Made by a program: the position numbers and the translations under genes. This document shows positions 8,939-17,267 of a stretch of 64,000 nt of DNA, piece after piece; position 1 is the first letter of the stretch; the number at the start of each line of letters is the position of its first letter. Source of the stretch: Stygiolobus caldivivus (GTDB taxonomy: Archaea > Thermoproteota > Thermoprotei_A > Sulfolobales > Sulfolobaceae); assembly GCF_019704315.1 (NCBI RefSeq), contig NZ_AP024597.1, positions 2,516,501 through 2,580,500 of the forward strand. The letters run 5' to 3'. Below the pieces are notes generated by a model. The model was not told the origin of the DNA. It saw nothing but the letters and a program-made list of their open reading frames with translations, and searched no databases.

Positions 8939-9437
8939 ATTCTCAATTTAAATATGAACTTGCAGGGCTATAACTTTGTCTGCTATGCTCTATTAACGAA
9001 TTTTTGAACTAGAAATGTTAGTGTGCTTGGGTGTTTAGTATTTAAAAGCTTAGAATGTCTCTTCACTCAGAAAAAGAGGAGAAAAATAAGTGTTAGGAGA
9101 CAATAATAACAATATCAACTGCAAAAGTTAATGCATATTGGTTATTCGGTCTAAAAAGCTCGAATATGACAAAAATTTATTTTTAACAACATTTTCAAAA
9201 ATCGAAAGGGAATAATATTCACGTTATAGATAAAATATTATGGCAAGAAGTTCAAGATTTATACACTAGAATAGAAGAGAATGACAAAGCAACTGAGGTG
9301 TTTAACGTCTCATACGATGTAGATTCTTTCATCTAATACTTAATCTAAATTATATTATTAGAATGAAAATTAACCCTTTAACACAAAGGTGTTAAATCAA
9401 GCTTATTAATTTAACGTTTTTGACATCCCAGTGTGGA
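8939..9437. other. Non-coding stretch with a small open remnant
   Basis: About 500 bp with no convincing gene. A short open frame at about 9180-9336 (ending DKATEVFNVSYDVDSFI, TAA) has no start codon and may be the tail of a decayed gene. The right edge abuts the IS1-like element. No promoter for the IS is evident. Confidence 0.35.
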
Positions 9438-10201
9438 GATAGTGTCGTCATTAAGCTATTTGTATTTGTATAATGAGTATTACTTATGGGTAGGAAGCTT
9501 GTAATTAGCCATGACATAGCTTGTCCCTCTTGTGGTAGTCACCACGTCGTTAAATGCGGTAAGCCTCTGGGTAGGCAGAGGTTTCTATACAGTGATTGCG
9601 GTAAGTATTTCCTCGGTGATGCGAGTTATCACCACTACTCCAAGGAGTTGAGGGAGGAGGCTTTGAGGATGGCTAATGGCATGAGTATGAGGGCTATTTT
9701 GGAGCGCTTAATGTGCCTTTGGGTACTGTTTTCACTCGGGTAAAGCGTTATGGTGGGCAGGAGTAAGAAGAGGCCGTGGACTTGCGGGAAAAGGCTCGGT
9801 CAAGGGTAAGGTCGTCGGCGAGGTGTGGACGTACTTGTGCAGAAACTCTAGGGCTTTCTACAAGTGGGTCTCCACTTGTCACGTGTACACGGGTCCCGGG
9901 TTTTACCTAATTTACTCTGCGGGTGATAGGGGTGAGAATACTTTTCGTGAGGCCGAGGACTACTCGCCGGAAGACGGTAGGTCAGTGACGATTACAGTGT
10001 TTACTTTTGGTTAAAAAACCACACGGTAGTCTCAACCTGTTAACCCCGACGAGTCCTTCCACTCCTCACTGAGGGATAGGCTTGTCAAGAGGGGGACGAA
10101 GGCTGTTAACAGGAGTATAAATATGGTGGAGTATTCCATAGCGCTGGCCTTATGAGAAAGAAGGTTAACCCCGGAATTTGTAGCTTAATGACGACACTAT
10201 C
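9438..10201 (+). mobile_element. IS1-like insertion sequence with perfect 21-bp ends
   Basis: The inverted repeats at 9438-9458 and 10181-10201 are perfect over 21 bp (both begin GATAGTGTCGTC when read inwards). The total length of 764 bp fits an IS1-family element, and the gene between them encodes IS1-type transposase pieces. The flanks (9430-9437 and 10202-10209) do not match as an 8-bp duplication, so the insertion is old or its flanks have rearranged. On its right side it borders an HTH/integrase-like remnant. Confidence 0.85.
9486..10170 (+). pseudogene. IS1-type transposase, frameshifted
   Basis: The first part (9486-9743) encodes an InsA-like zinc-binding N-terminus (CPSCGSHHVVKCGKPLGRQR, then CGKYF) and a helix-turn-helix (LREEALRMANGMSMRAILE). 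Near 9705 the frame slips; the correct continuation, VPLGTVFTRVKRYGGQE, lies in another frame and hits a stop near 9764. The InsB-like catalytic part is in a third frame (GEVWTYLCRNSRAFYKWVST near 9820-9880; YSAGDRGENTFREAEDY near 9920-9970), followed by more breaks. At least three lesions make it inactive; the intact ends mean that it could be mobilised only in trans. Confidence 0.8.
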
Positions 10202-10546
10202 AAGCTGTGCTACAAAAGGGTATCTACGAAGAACTCGGTATAGACAGAGTGACGTGGTGGAGGTATAAAAATAAGAAGAGGAAGATACCGGCTGACGTAG
10301 TCAAAAAAATGCACAGTTTCTTACACCGGACGAATTAGTCCAACTTACCTATAGTATAGATATATCAAAGACAGGAGTAAATGAGGCATATAGTCTCATG
10401 GTTAAGATATAGGGAATAGTACTTTAGCGGAAATATTAGAGGGGGTTAAGGACTGGAGGGAAGCATTAGCCAGGATAAGGGATTACTATGCTATACAACA
10501 GAAAGCTCTTACGCCTTCAAAAAGAGGAGGAAGGAAAAGGAAATGA
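10202..10546 (+). pseudogene. HTH-plus-linker remnant, possibly of an archaeal integrase
   Basis: Starting at the right end of the IS1-like element, one frame reads GIYEELGIDRVTWWRYKNKK then RKIPADVVKKM, an HTH-like module. After a frameshift near 10318 it continues FLTPDELVQLTYSIDISKTG and stops. A further frame from about 10420 gives DWREALARIRDYYAIQQK then a basic tail (TPSKRGGRKRK) to TGA 10544-10546. The helix-turn-helix followed by LTPDELxxL resembles the N-terminal part of crenarchaeal plasmid and virus recombinases, but the catalytic domain is not present, so this is tentative. The IS probably inserted into, or deleted, its start. Confidence 0.4.
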
Positions 10547-10803
10547 TATCAGCTGGAGAAATTATAAGAATCTTTTTATTAACCTGAGGCGAGAAAAATG
10601 AAATTAAGGACTCGCTTGGTGTTATCATTAGTTTTGGCTTTTCTTTCAAATAATTTTTACAAATTTTTTCATAGGTGCATATTCTTCTATTTTGGGTAAT
10701 TCTCTTGTTAATTGCATATTATATTATTTATATATTATTATTTCTAATGAAATAATATACGAAAATAGAAAGATTTTTAAATCTCTCTTCTATATCTTTT
10801 ATC

Positions 10804-11121
10804 GTGGTTTGTGAGAAGTGGATTGTAAGGTTCTTGATGAGGGATGTTAAGAGTGAAAGAGACCTAGCCAGGTTTGTGGTTAAGAGGTTTTCTAATTTAG
10901 AGACATTGATGTTGGTAGTTGATAAATTAGAGTTATTGCAAGAAAATCCTTTCAAATATGCTAGGGAAAAGTTGAAGAATAGGTTAGATAAATACGGAAA
11001 CCCTATGTTCTCCATAGAAGTTACGGGTGATATAAGGATACTTTATAGCGTTGATTCAAAAAATTATGTAGTTTTCATTTGGGAGATCGGGTCTCATAAG
11101 GACGTTTACGGTCGGGATTGA
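10804..11121 (+). CDS. RelE/ParE-like toxin
   Basis: A 105-residue protein whose C-terminal half (about 55-105) fits the RelE/ParE fold: KNRLDKYGNPMFSIEVTGDI then RILYSVDSKNYVVFIWEIGS, with the closing HKDVYGRD. In this fold the Arg-Ile-Leu-Tyr strand and the C-terminal His/Arg/Asp region carry the ribonuclease residues. The N-terminal 50 residues form basic helices. The start is the GTG at 10804, preceded by an AT-rich promoter-like stretch. No antitoxin is evident upstream; a small opposite-strand gene overlaps the 3' end. An orphan toxin in a decayed element is possible, with the antitoxin lost. Confidence 0.6.
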   Translation: MVCEKWIVRFLMRDVKSERDLARFVVKRFSNLETLMLVVDKLELLQENPFKYAREKLKNRLDKYGNPMFSIEVTGDIRILYSVDSKNYVVFIWEIGSHKDVYGRD

Positions 11122-11224
11122 GTTCATAATAAGCCTCAATAAGCATTTCCCTAAACTTCTCTAAGTCCTCCTTACTCTCGAACTCCAGAAACCTCTCTCC
11201 GTCCTTATCCTGAACAATTCTCAT
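11075..11224 (-). CDS. Small charged protein overlapping the RelE-like gene
   Basis: A 49-residue frame from ATG (11224) to TGA (11075-11077), beginning MRIVQDKDGERFLEFESKED and continuing LEKFREMLIEAYYEL. It is acidic and helical, and looks like a real small protein rather than noise. It overlaps the end of the RelE-like gene by 47 bp on the opposite strand. If expressed it could be an unconventional antitoxin, but nothing in the sequence shows that. Confidence 0.4.
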   Translation of the reverse strand: MRIVQDKDGERFLEFESKEDLEKFREMLIEAYYELNPDRKRPYETRSPK

Positions 11225-11478
11225 AAGTATATGCTTGTTGAGGACATTAAAAAAAGGATATGGTAATTATTCTCATCTAATTTTGAAAAATTGTAAAGGA
11301 AAACTAGATATACGCTAGTCGTCAGAAACCATATGTGAGAAAAATTCAGTAAACTGAAGAGTTCACTGAGAAAAATTCAAACTGACTAATCCTGCCCGGA
11401 TCCCCGGTTTTTTAGTTGCAGTAGCTTTAACCAGATAAACAAAGTGGTAAGCGGATTAAGGGCTAAGGGTTACCACGT

Positions 11479-12867
11479 CAGTATGGGAATCTCGTTTTTC
11501 ATGATATTAAATAACAAAATCAGTTAAATTGAGTTAAACCAGTACTATTCAAATACACATAATTTATTTCGTGAAAAATATTAACAATAAACCAATTTCT
11601 TGTCAAAAGACAAGTCATTTACAATTTATTTCACGTGGATAAAAAGACGTGCATAGTGCCAGCTCACTGCCCGTAAAACTCCCCAACAACCCGAGTACAC
11701 TCTTGTGTAACACCCCCAGTCCTTTAATCCCCTCCAAATCCAACAGACCAGCGAGAGACTCACAAAACACCCACAACTTGACCTTCACCCAAGACCTCAC
11801 CGAAAACCACAAGTTCAACACGAGGTAAGAAAGCAACACAAGCGTCAACTCCTTCCTAACATCACACGTCCTAGTCCTCCCCCTAAACTCCTCAAGAGAA
11901 CGAAAAGCGTTCTCAATACCCCACCTCCCCCTATACTCCTCAGCCAAAATAACAGCACCGTGGACATCTACCTCCCCCCTCACGAGAAAAGCCAACACCT
12001 TGTCCCCCTTACTACTCTCCTTCCTCAAGACGACCAGATGAGCACCGCTCACGTGCCCCACGCACAGGAAACCGGTATACCTAACACCCGCGTACTGTAT
12101 GTCGACCTCCTCCAGTTTACCCAAGTACTCCTTGTACATTTGGTGTTTAGCAGGGATTACGAAGTCTATGCGCAAGTCCACGAGGTATTTTACCACTTCG
12201 TTTACTGCGAATTCTTTGTCTGCGAAGAGGGTGACGAGTTTTAGCTGGTACTTGTGTATTTCTTTGGTGAATGTTTGCATGGTGTTTTTGAAGGTTTCTG
12301 CTATGTTTTTTGTTGTTATTGGTAGGACGTCGAGGAAGGCTTGTTTTCTCCCCAAGAGGAAGAGGGTCGCTTGGCCTAGTCCCCATGTTGTGCCTTTGGT
12401 GGGTCTGGTTTTGGTTAGCATTGTTTTGTCTTTGTGGTATTGGGGTATTGTGTGGAAGTCTATTGCTACTCTTTTTTCTCTTGTGTCTCTGAGGGTTTTC
12501 TTGCCTAGTCCTTGTATTGTTTGTCTCACTTTTTCAGGGGAGAGGTTTTTTAGTCCTTTCAAGGTTTTTCTCCCTTGGTTTCCTAGTCTGGTTAGGTAGT
12601 CTCCCCTTGCCTCGAGTAGGGTTTTGAATGATTGTGGGGGTAAAAGTTTAAAAAGTGTGGTTGTTTTTAGTTGTTTGAGGGCGGACCGGGCGAAGTCCCT
12701 GACACGTTTCACACGTTTGGTCTTGTCCCCTTTCGTGTGTCTGTGTTCCATATGTCCCGGTCTGCCCTCTAATATACAAACTTTTCTCCAAAATTTTCGT
12801 CTTTGCTCGATTTTTATTGTATTTTATTCATCTCATTTTTTACACAAAAAACGAGATTCCCATACTG
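11479..12867 (-). mobile_element. ISH3-type insertion sequence, complete
   Basis: The terminal inverted repeats at 11479-11499 and 12847-12867 match over 21 bp (CAGTATGGGAATCTCG inward). The element is 1,389 bp and carries one long intact transposase gene on the minus strand. It is flanked by a direct ACGT on both sides (11475-11478 and 12868-12871), consistent with a short target duplication. The interrupted host frame can be restored by joining the flanks, which is strong support for these borders. A degraded copy of the same type is at 7110-7545. Confidence 0.92.
11615..12751 (-). CDS. ISH3-family DDE transposase
   Basis: A 378-residue transposase. The DDE-type residues can be placed at VAIDFHTIPQY (first Asp, about residue 98), VTLFADKEF (second Asp, about 180) and YRGRWGIENAFRSLEEF (Glu, about 285) with the Tyr/Arg/Glu signature of the IS4-related ISH3 group. 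The N-terminus is basic, as expected for end binding. The frame is uninterrupted and both IS ends are intact, so it may still be active. Codon use is richer in G and C than its AT-rich surroundings, which points to a recent arrival. Confidence 0.92.
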   Translation of the reverse strand: MEHRHTKGDKTKRVKRVRDFARSALKQLKTTTLFKLLPPQSFKTLLEARGDYLTRLGNQGRKTLKGLKNLSPEKVRQTIQGLGKKTLRDTREKRVAIDFHTIPQYHKDKTMLTKTRPTKGTTWGLGQATLFLLGRKQAFLDVLPITTKNIAETFKNTMQTFTKEIHKYQLKLVTLFADKEFAVNEVVKYLVDLRIDFVIPAKHQMYKEYLGKLEEVDIQYAGVRYTGFLCVGHVSGAHLVVLRKESSKGDKVLAFLVRGEVDVHGAVILAEEYRGRWGIENAFRSLEEFRGRTRTCDVRKELTLVLLSYLVLNLWFSVRSWVKVKLWVFCESLAGLLDLEGIKGLGVLHKSVLGLLGSFTGSELALCTSFYPREINCK

Positions 12868-13211
12868 ACGTAGTAGTATTGGACGAAGAGGCCGGCGTCG
12901 GGCCTGACATAACCATATATACGGGGAAGTCTAAAATAAGGGTTAAAGTCCAAGGTATGGTCCTACCAAATAATCCTGCACGGGTACGTGATCTCGATTT
13001 TGATTACTTCATAATAGTAGTAGTGAGGGGTCTAAATAGTGTGGGCTACTTTATTATTGAAAGAAATGAGGTAGAGAGACTGATTAAAGAAGGCCTGGTA
13101 AAATACAAAAAGGGATCGGAGAAGTTCGGCTGGATACCGAGGAAGGTTTACGAGAAATATAGGATAGAGTTAGACGATTTAGTAAATAAATTGAGAGAAG
13201 CCGAGCAATAG

Positions 13212-13931
13212 TATCGGGATGGCCTCACTATAGGTAACCGAAAGGGGTCTGGTAAAAGAAACGATGATCGGCCTACAGTGAATATAATTAAGAATGTAAC
13301 TGTAATCCGTATTTTCAAATTGGTACTGTCACTCATCTCAACATAATTTGATCTTAAAATAATAAGGGTTTAATTCATCTGCCCAAATAGTATTAACATA
13401 AATGTCAGAGACACAGTACTATCATTGTATCGGCCGCACCTATTTTGCCAAATTTACAAACTGAGGTCGGAAAGCCTCAGTAAGGGAATGGACAGTCCCT
13501 TATATATAGTTTTTTCATAATAATTGCAAACGCATTAGAATCGGTTTTACCTTAAGATGGTAAAAGTAGGCTAAATAATCGAGGCGGCAAGATATTTTTT
13601 GTCAAATAAATGTCACTTACCCTTCGCGTATATTCCGCACTTGCATTCACCATGGAAAACACTATAATGCTCAGATAAGAATTACCCTAGTAATCTTAAC
13701 TTCTACTTTATGATGCTCTAACTCTCGCCGGTAATAGTCTAGATGCATAATACATCGATAGATTAAAGAGGCTAATAACTCTAATGACCATTTGATAATA
13801 TCTTACTATGATATCTCTAAAATTAATATATGAGTATAAAATATGTTAACGTATGAAATATCACGTGAGATATCACGATGCCGATATGTTAATGCATATT
13901 ACATTATCTTTTTTTCGAGGTGAAAGTGTGA
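13212..13931. other. Non-coding island region with tandem hairpins
   Basis: About 720 bp without a gene. At 13461-13480 and 13481-13502 two perfect stem-loops lie back to back: stem CTGAGG/CCTCAG with an 8-base loop, then stem TAAGGGA/TCCCTTA with an 8-base loop. Before the next gene there are short repeats (ATATCACG twice at 13858-13877; TATGTTAAC/TATGTTAAT), which could be operator sites. A strong Shine-Dalgarno GAGGTGA (13917-13923) precedes the ATG at 13932. Confidence 0.5.
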
Positions 13932-14573
13932 ATGGAGCCATTTCAGTGCAAACAAGGTCAAATTATCTGTCCTTATTGCGGGGCGTGTGCAGGCATGCCA
14001 GATCCTATTAATAGTCCTCCTACTATTTTGATAGAAAATAAATTTAATGACCCATTTATTCCGCTAGAATACTTCTTACAAAAGCCGATAGATCAAGTAA
14101 TACAGCTATTAAAACAAAGACGACCTATAAAATGTGTGTGTGGAAGAAAATATTATTTAATTCAAATACCTAAAGATAGAGTTGAAGATTACATAACGAC
14201 TTTAGATTTTACTGATAATGTGATAACTGAAGCTAAGCGTTATAAGATCCTTACTAGTGAGAGGAAATTTAAGAGCATAATTAAAAATAATATAACGGGT
14301 GTTACGATACCCGTGAACTTTAAACCTGATGATGAAGAAATACCAGATGAAATTAAGAATAATAAGTTAAAGCTGGCAAAAATTAAGAGTATAAGTATAA
14401 TAAAAAAACCAAAAGGTGTTTTTACTCATATAATTTTCAAAAATCCTGAGGATAAAAAAATTTATTTCCTTACATGTATAAGAGTATTAAACCCTAATTT
14501 TACTGAAGAAAGGATATGTTTTAAGCTTACCCCTGTTGTTGTGAGCAAGAAGGAGGGTGGTAAATATGGTTGA
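13932..14573 (+). CDS. Unknown zinc-ribbon-like protein of the integrated element
   Basis: A 213-residue protein that I do not recognise. It opens with CPYCGAC near residues 13-19 and has CVCGRKY near 75-81, a two-knuckle layout that may bind one zinc ion. The rest is charged with no transmembrane segment. A strong Shine-Dalgarno (GAGGTGA) 8 bp upstream fixes the start, unlike the leaderless chromosomal genes around the island. It overlaps the start of the downstream P-loop gene, so the two form an operon and probably one function. Low GC and high Ile/Lys/Asn content agree with an extrachromosomal origin. Confidence 0.65.
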   Translation: MEPFQCKQGQIICPYCGACAGMPDPINSPPTILIENKFNDPFIPLEYFLQKPIDQVIQLLKQRRPIKCVCGRKYYLIQIPKDRVEDYITTLDFTDNVITEAKRYKILTSERKFKSIIKNNITGVTIPVNFKPDDEEIPDEIKNNKLKLAKIKSISIIKKPKGVFTHIIFKNPEDKKIYFLTCIRVLNPNFTEERICFKLTPVVVSKKEGGKYG

Positions 14574-16068
14574 ACCTAAAAAGACTCTTCCTGATGGTAC
14601 AAAGATATATTCATTGAACAGTTTAGATGATGCATTTAATGAGGTTGAGGAAGTTGACTTAACTGTTAGCGATTTAATATTATTCTTACTATGGTGTGAT
14701 AAAGACAAACCAATAGTTGGTACTACTGTACTTGTTAAAGAAGCCCTTATGTTCTGGAAAGAACTAAGAAAGAGAGGATATAAAGTTGAAGACCTTCACT
14801 TTTACTCAGAGCTTTATAGTAATTACAACAATCTCATAATACCTACTGTTAAAGATCTTTATTTTGCCGGTTTCATTATCATAGCCACTACCGCAGATAA
14901 AAGACAAAAAGTTTATATGCTGAGTAAGGAAGGTATTAACGAAGCAAATAATCTAGTAAGAGAGAGGATTAAAGTAAAAGACGACATAGAATATTTTATG
15001 AAAATAAGAAAAGAATTAGATAATCAATATTCCCGCCTTAACTTATATTTAGATAATCTATATTTCTTCCATAACTTATCTAATAAAGTTTATATTGATA
15101 TTATTAAGAGAAAAATTAACAAATTTAATAAATATCTTGCTAACGAATTTGCTAAGGGTAGAACTAAAGTTATTGTTATAGGTCCTCCAGCGAGCGGAAA
15201 AAGTAAGTTTATAGAATTCTTGATGACTGATTTAAAAGATGATCCCTTATTAAGTAACTTAACTATCGAAGAGAAAACATTAGGCTTCAAGGTAAATGAT
15301 GAGGAAATCCAGGGAATTATAAGAGCTGAGAGAAACAAAGATTTTAATAAAGCCATTAGGATATTTGTCTCTAAAATTAAGAAAAATATATTTCCGAGTC
15401 TCAACCCTAAGGAGAAGGATATAGATGAGGGAGATGCATTCGGATTCTGGTTTTCAGAAGACGAACTTAAAACAGGTCTAGAACCTTTTGAGTGGGAGAC
15501 AGAAGACGGTAAAAAGATAATGTATCACTTGCCAAACCTACTATTACGTATTTATCGTTATCGTGATGATATAGATATAAGAGAGTATTATAGAAGGCAA
15601 AGGGAATTATACAATAAGCTTTTGAGTATTTTCGGGATAGGTAGTAATGTCCCTACTTTTGGAAGCTTCCCTGAAGTTTTTCACTCTGATATAGACGAGT
15701 TGTTAGAACATTTTTCATCAATAGCAGAAAGCTTGGCCTACAGCTCAGCAAGCGTGATTGCCGGAATAGTTGGTGCTTACCTTATAGTGAGTTTATTAGG
15801 TAAGGGAGAAAAAATAGAGCCAACAGAAAATCTGATACATATATTGGGAGAACTTGAATGGAGAGTACGTGAGTTATTTGCCGCGAGACTTGCTGTTAAA
15901 ATGGGTATGAATACTAAAGAGGGAGCCTGGGAAGTATCTCAAGCTCTTAATACACTTATCTCTACGAATAAATTCATTGAAATTCTTAGAGAGAAGGAAA
16001 ACAAAACGGAAGAGCAGGAAATATATAAACAGCTATATGTTTTACTCACTATGAAAAAGTCGCTTTAA
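14566..16068 (+). CDS. Unknown P-loop protein with a membrane-like segment
   Basis: A 500-residue protein. Residues 1-130 look like a winged-helix or similar helical region, followed by coiled segments; a Walker A motif VIGPPASGKSKFIEF lies near 205-219; a possible Walker B region is not clear. Near 400-420 there is a hydrophobic stretch (SASVIAGIVGAYLIVSLLG) that could cross or touch the membrane. ATG 14566 is preferred to the GTG at 14557 because GGAGGGTG sits 7 bp upstream. It overlaps the end of the zinc-ribbon gene by 8 bp. The combination suggests an ATP- or GTP-driven machine of the element, perhaps in DNA maintenance or transfer. Function unknown. Confidence 0.65.
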   Translation: MVEPKKTLPDGTKIYSLNSLDDAFNEVEEVDLTVSDLILFLLWCDKDKPIVGTTVLVKEALMFWKELRKRGYKVEDLHFYSELYSNYNNLIIPTVKDLYFAGFIIIATTADKRQKVYMLSKEGINEANNLVRERIKVKDDIEYFMKIRKELDNQYSRLNLYLDNLYFFHNLSNKVYIDIIKRKINKFNKYLANEFAKGRTKVIVIGPPASGKSKFIEFLMTDLKDDPLLSNLTIEEKTLGFKVNDEEIQGIIRAERNKDFNKAIRIFVSKIKKNIFPSLNPKEKDIDEGDAFGFWFSEDELKTGLEPFEWETEDGKKIMYHLPNLLLRIYRYRDDIDIREYYRRQRELYNKLLSIFGIGSNVPTFGSFPEVFHSDIDELLEHFSSIAESLAYSSASVIAGIVGAYLIVSLLGKGEKIEPTENLIHILGELEWRVRELFAARLAVKMGMNTKEGAWEVSQALNTLISTNKFIEILREKENKTEEQEIYKQLYVLLTMKKSL

Positions 16069-17267
16069 TAGAAGACACTAAAGAGCTTAAAAATATTAAG
16101 AGATTTTAATTTTCGATTTTTCTTGGTTTTGTTAATTTTTTAGAAATTAATTTTAACTTTTTTGCACAACTTACGCAATATTACAGATAATCTTTTTTCA
16201 TTTTTCACGTAATTTTCATTTTTATCATATCGTTGCGTATCCGCCCATTTTATCGAGACCCCTGGGAGCGAGGGCTCAGAATCAGACAGACAGCCAGTTA
16301 GTAGGTCCTAAGTAGTCAGATAAGAAGTTAGGTATGTTTAGTAGGTTCTAAGTCGGTGGGTTAAGGGCGATAGCCCCTTATACTTTTATATAATAGATAG
16401 GGTAGGGGTTAAGGGCGATAGCCCCTTATAGACTTTTAATGTAAAGTATTCTATGTAGATTCTTAAAGGAGAGAATTGAGTTAAGGACTAAGGGTTAAGA
16501 GAAGAGTAGGAATAGCACAATTGTAAATTTGTTAGAATGTGTAGAATTATTTATGTAGAGAAATGTAAGTTAGGAGGGATTATAAAGGGAAAGGTAAGAT
16601 AATAGCTGCTTATTGTAAAAAGGAACCTGTACCAATTAGAGGTTTTTGTAAGGCAAAAATAGTAGGGTAAGAAAAGAGGGAAGAGCTGCTTAAGTTAGGA
16701 GAGAGAAGAATTAGAGTAGGGATAGTTAGGAAATTTAGGAGATTTAGAAGGATAAAAAGTGGAGTGTAATAGTAGGAGAGTAGAAGAAAAGATGAAAAGA
16801 GGAGTGTAAGAATAGTAGGAGCAGAGAGAGTTAGTAAGAAAAAGAAGAGTTGTTTAGGTAAGAAGAGGGACAGAAACAGAGAAAGAGAAAGCTGCACAGA
16901 AATAGTAAGCAGGGTTAGAAACAGAGAGAGTAAGAAATGTAGAGAATAAGCAAGAATGAAGAAAAATAGTTTGAGAGTGTAGTAAGTAGAGTGGAAGCAA
17001 AATAGAGTTTGCAAAGCAAAGAAGAAAGAGAGTAAGAAAAGAGAGTAAGCAAAAAGGGGCAGGCGGAAAGCCCGAAAGATATGTTAGAATTTGTTTAAGA
17101 TAAAAGAAATAAAGGGGGAATTGGGGGTATAGATATGAAATGCCTACGGATTCTTACGTATTTGTATTAATCCTTATTACTAGCCTATATTTGTTTATTG
17201 TTTTGAACTAGAATATACTAAAGATTATTAGTATGTTTAATATATACTAAGGTGAGAAGGGATAATT
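16069..17267. other. Long non-coding tract: hairpin repeats and a purine-rich strand
   Basis: About 1.2 kb without a believable gene. At 16361-16431 a hairpin-forming unit (TTAAGGGCGATAGCCCCTTA) occurs twice, about 47 bp apart. From about 16,440 to 17,060 the plus strand is nearly all A, G and T with very few C, dominated by short runs such as AGAGAGTAAGAAA, and is full of stop codons in forward frames. This could be a replication origin or partition region of the element, or an unusual non-coding RNA. The leftward open frame in it (16610-17014) is a by-product of the composition. Confidence 0.5.
16361..16431 (+). repeat. Two copies of a hairpin repeat
   Basis: The unit TTAAGGGCGATAGCCCCTTA occurs at about 16362-16381 and 16409-16428. 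Each copy folds into a stem TAAGGG/CCCTTA with a short loop. The stem is close to that of the second hairpin at 13481-13502, so the motif recurs within the element. Confidence 0.75.

Larger units (their letters stand above)
11390..13211 (+). pseudogene. Gene split by an ISH3-type IS; nuclease-like protein
   Basis: The left part (to 11478) ends in the frame NKVVSGLRAKGYHV; the right part (from 12872) continues VVLDEEAGVGPDITIYTGKS and runs to TAG 13211. Removing the IS and one copy of the ACGT duplication joins them in frame (Tyr-His-Val-Val-Val-Leu). The rebuilt C-terminal protein of about 140 residues has the pattern Gly-Tyr-x-Val, Gly-Pro-Asp-Ile, then a strand ending VKVQG, then DYFIIVVVRG, which resembles PD-(D/E)XK-type nuclease-fold proteins although the usual Glu-x-Lys is not clear. 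No start codon is visible upstream, so the 5' end is also damaged. Confidence 0.7.

Noticed and set aside
12099-12599. 166-codon forward frame inside the ISH3-type IS
   Set aside because: It is antisense to the intact transposase gene, which has clear DDE motifs.
12624-12871. N-terminal 80 codons of the 195-codon forward frame ending at 13211
   Set aside because: This part lies within the IS; only the part after 12871 belongs to the interrupted gene.
16361-16431. Possible CRISPR-like repeats
   Set aside because: Only two copies of a short hairpin unit, with no array, leader or cas genes anywhere in the window.
16610-17014. 134-codon open frame on the minus strand, very rich in Leu/Phe/Ser
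   Set aside because: It is the complement of the purine-rich tract; composition alone explains its lack of stops, and there is no start signal or domain.
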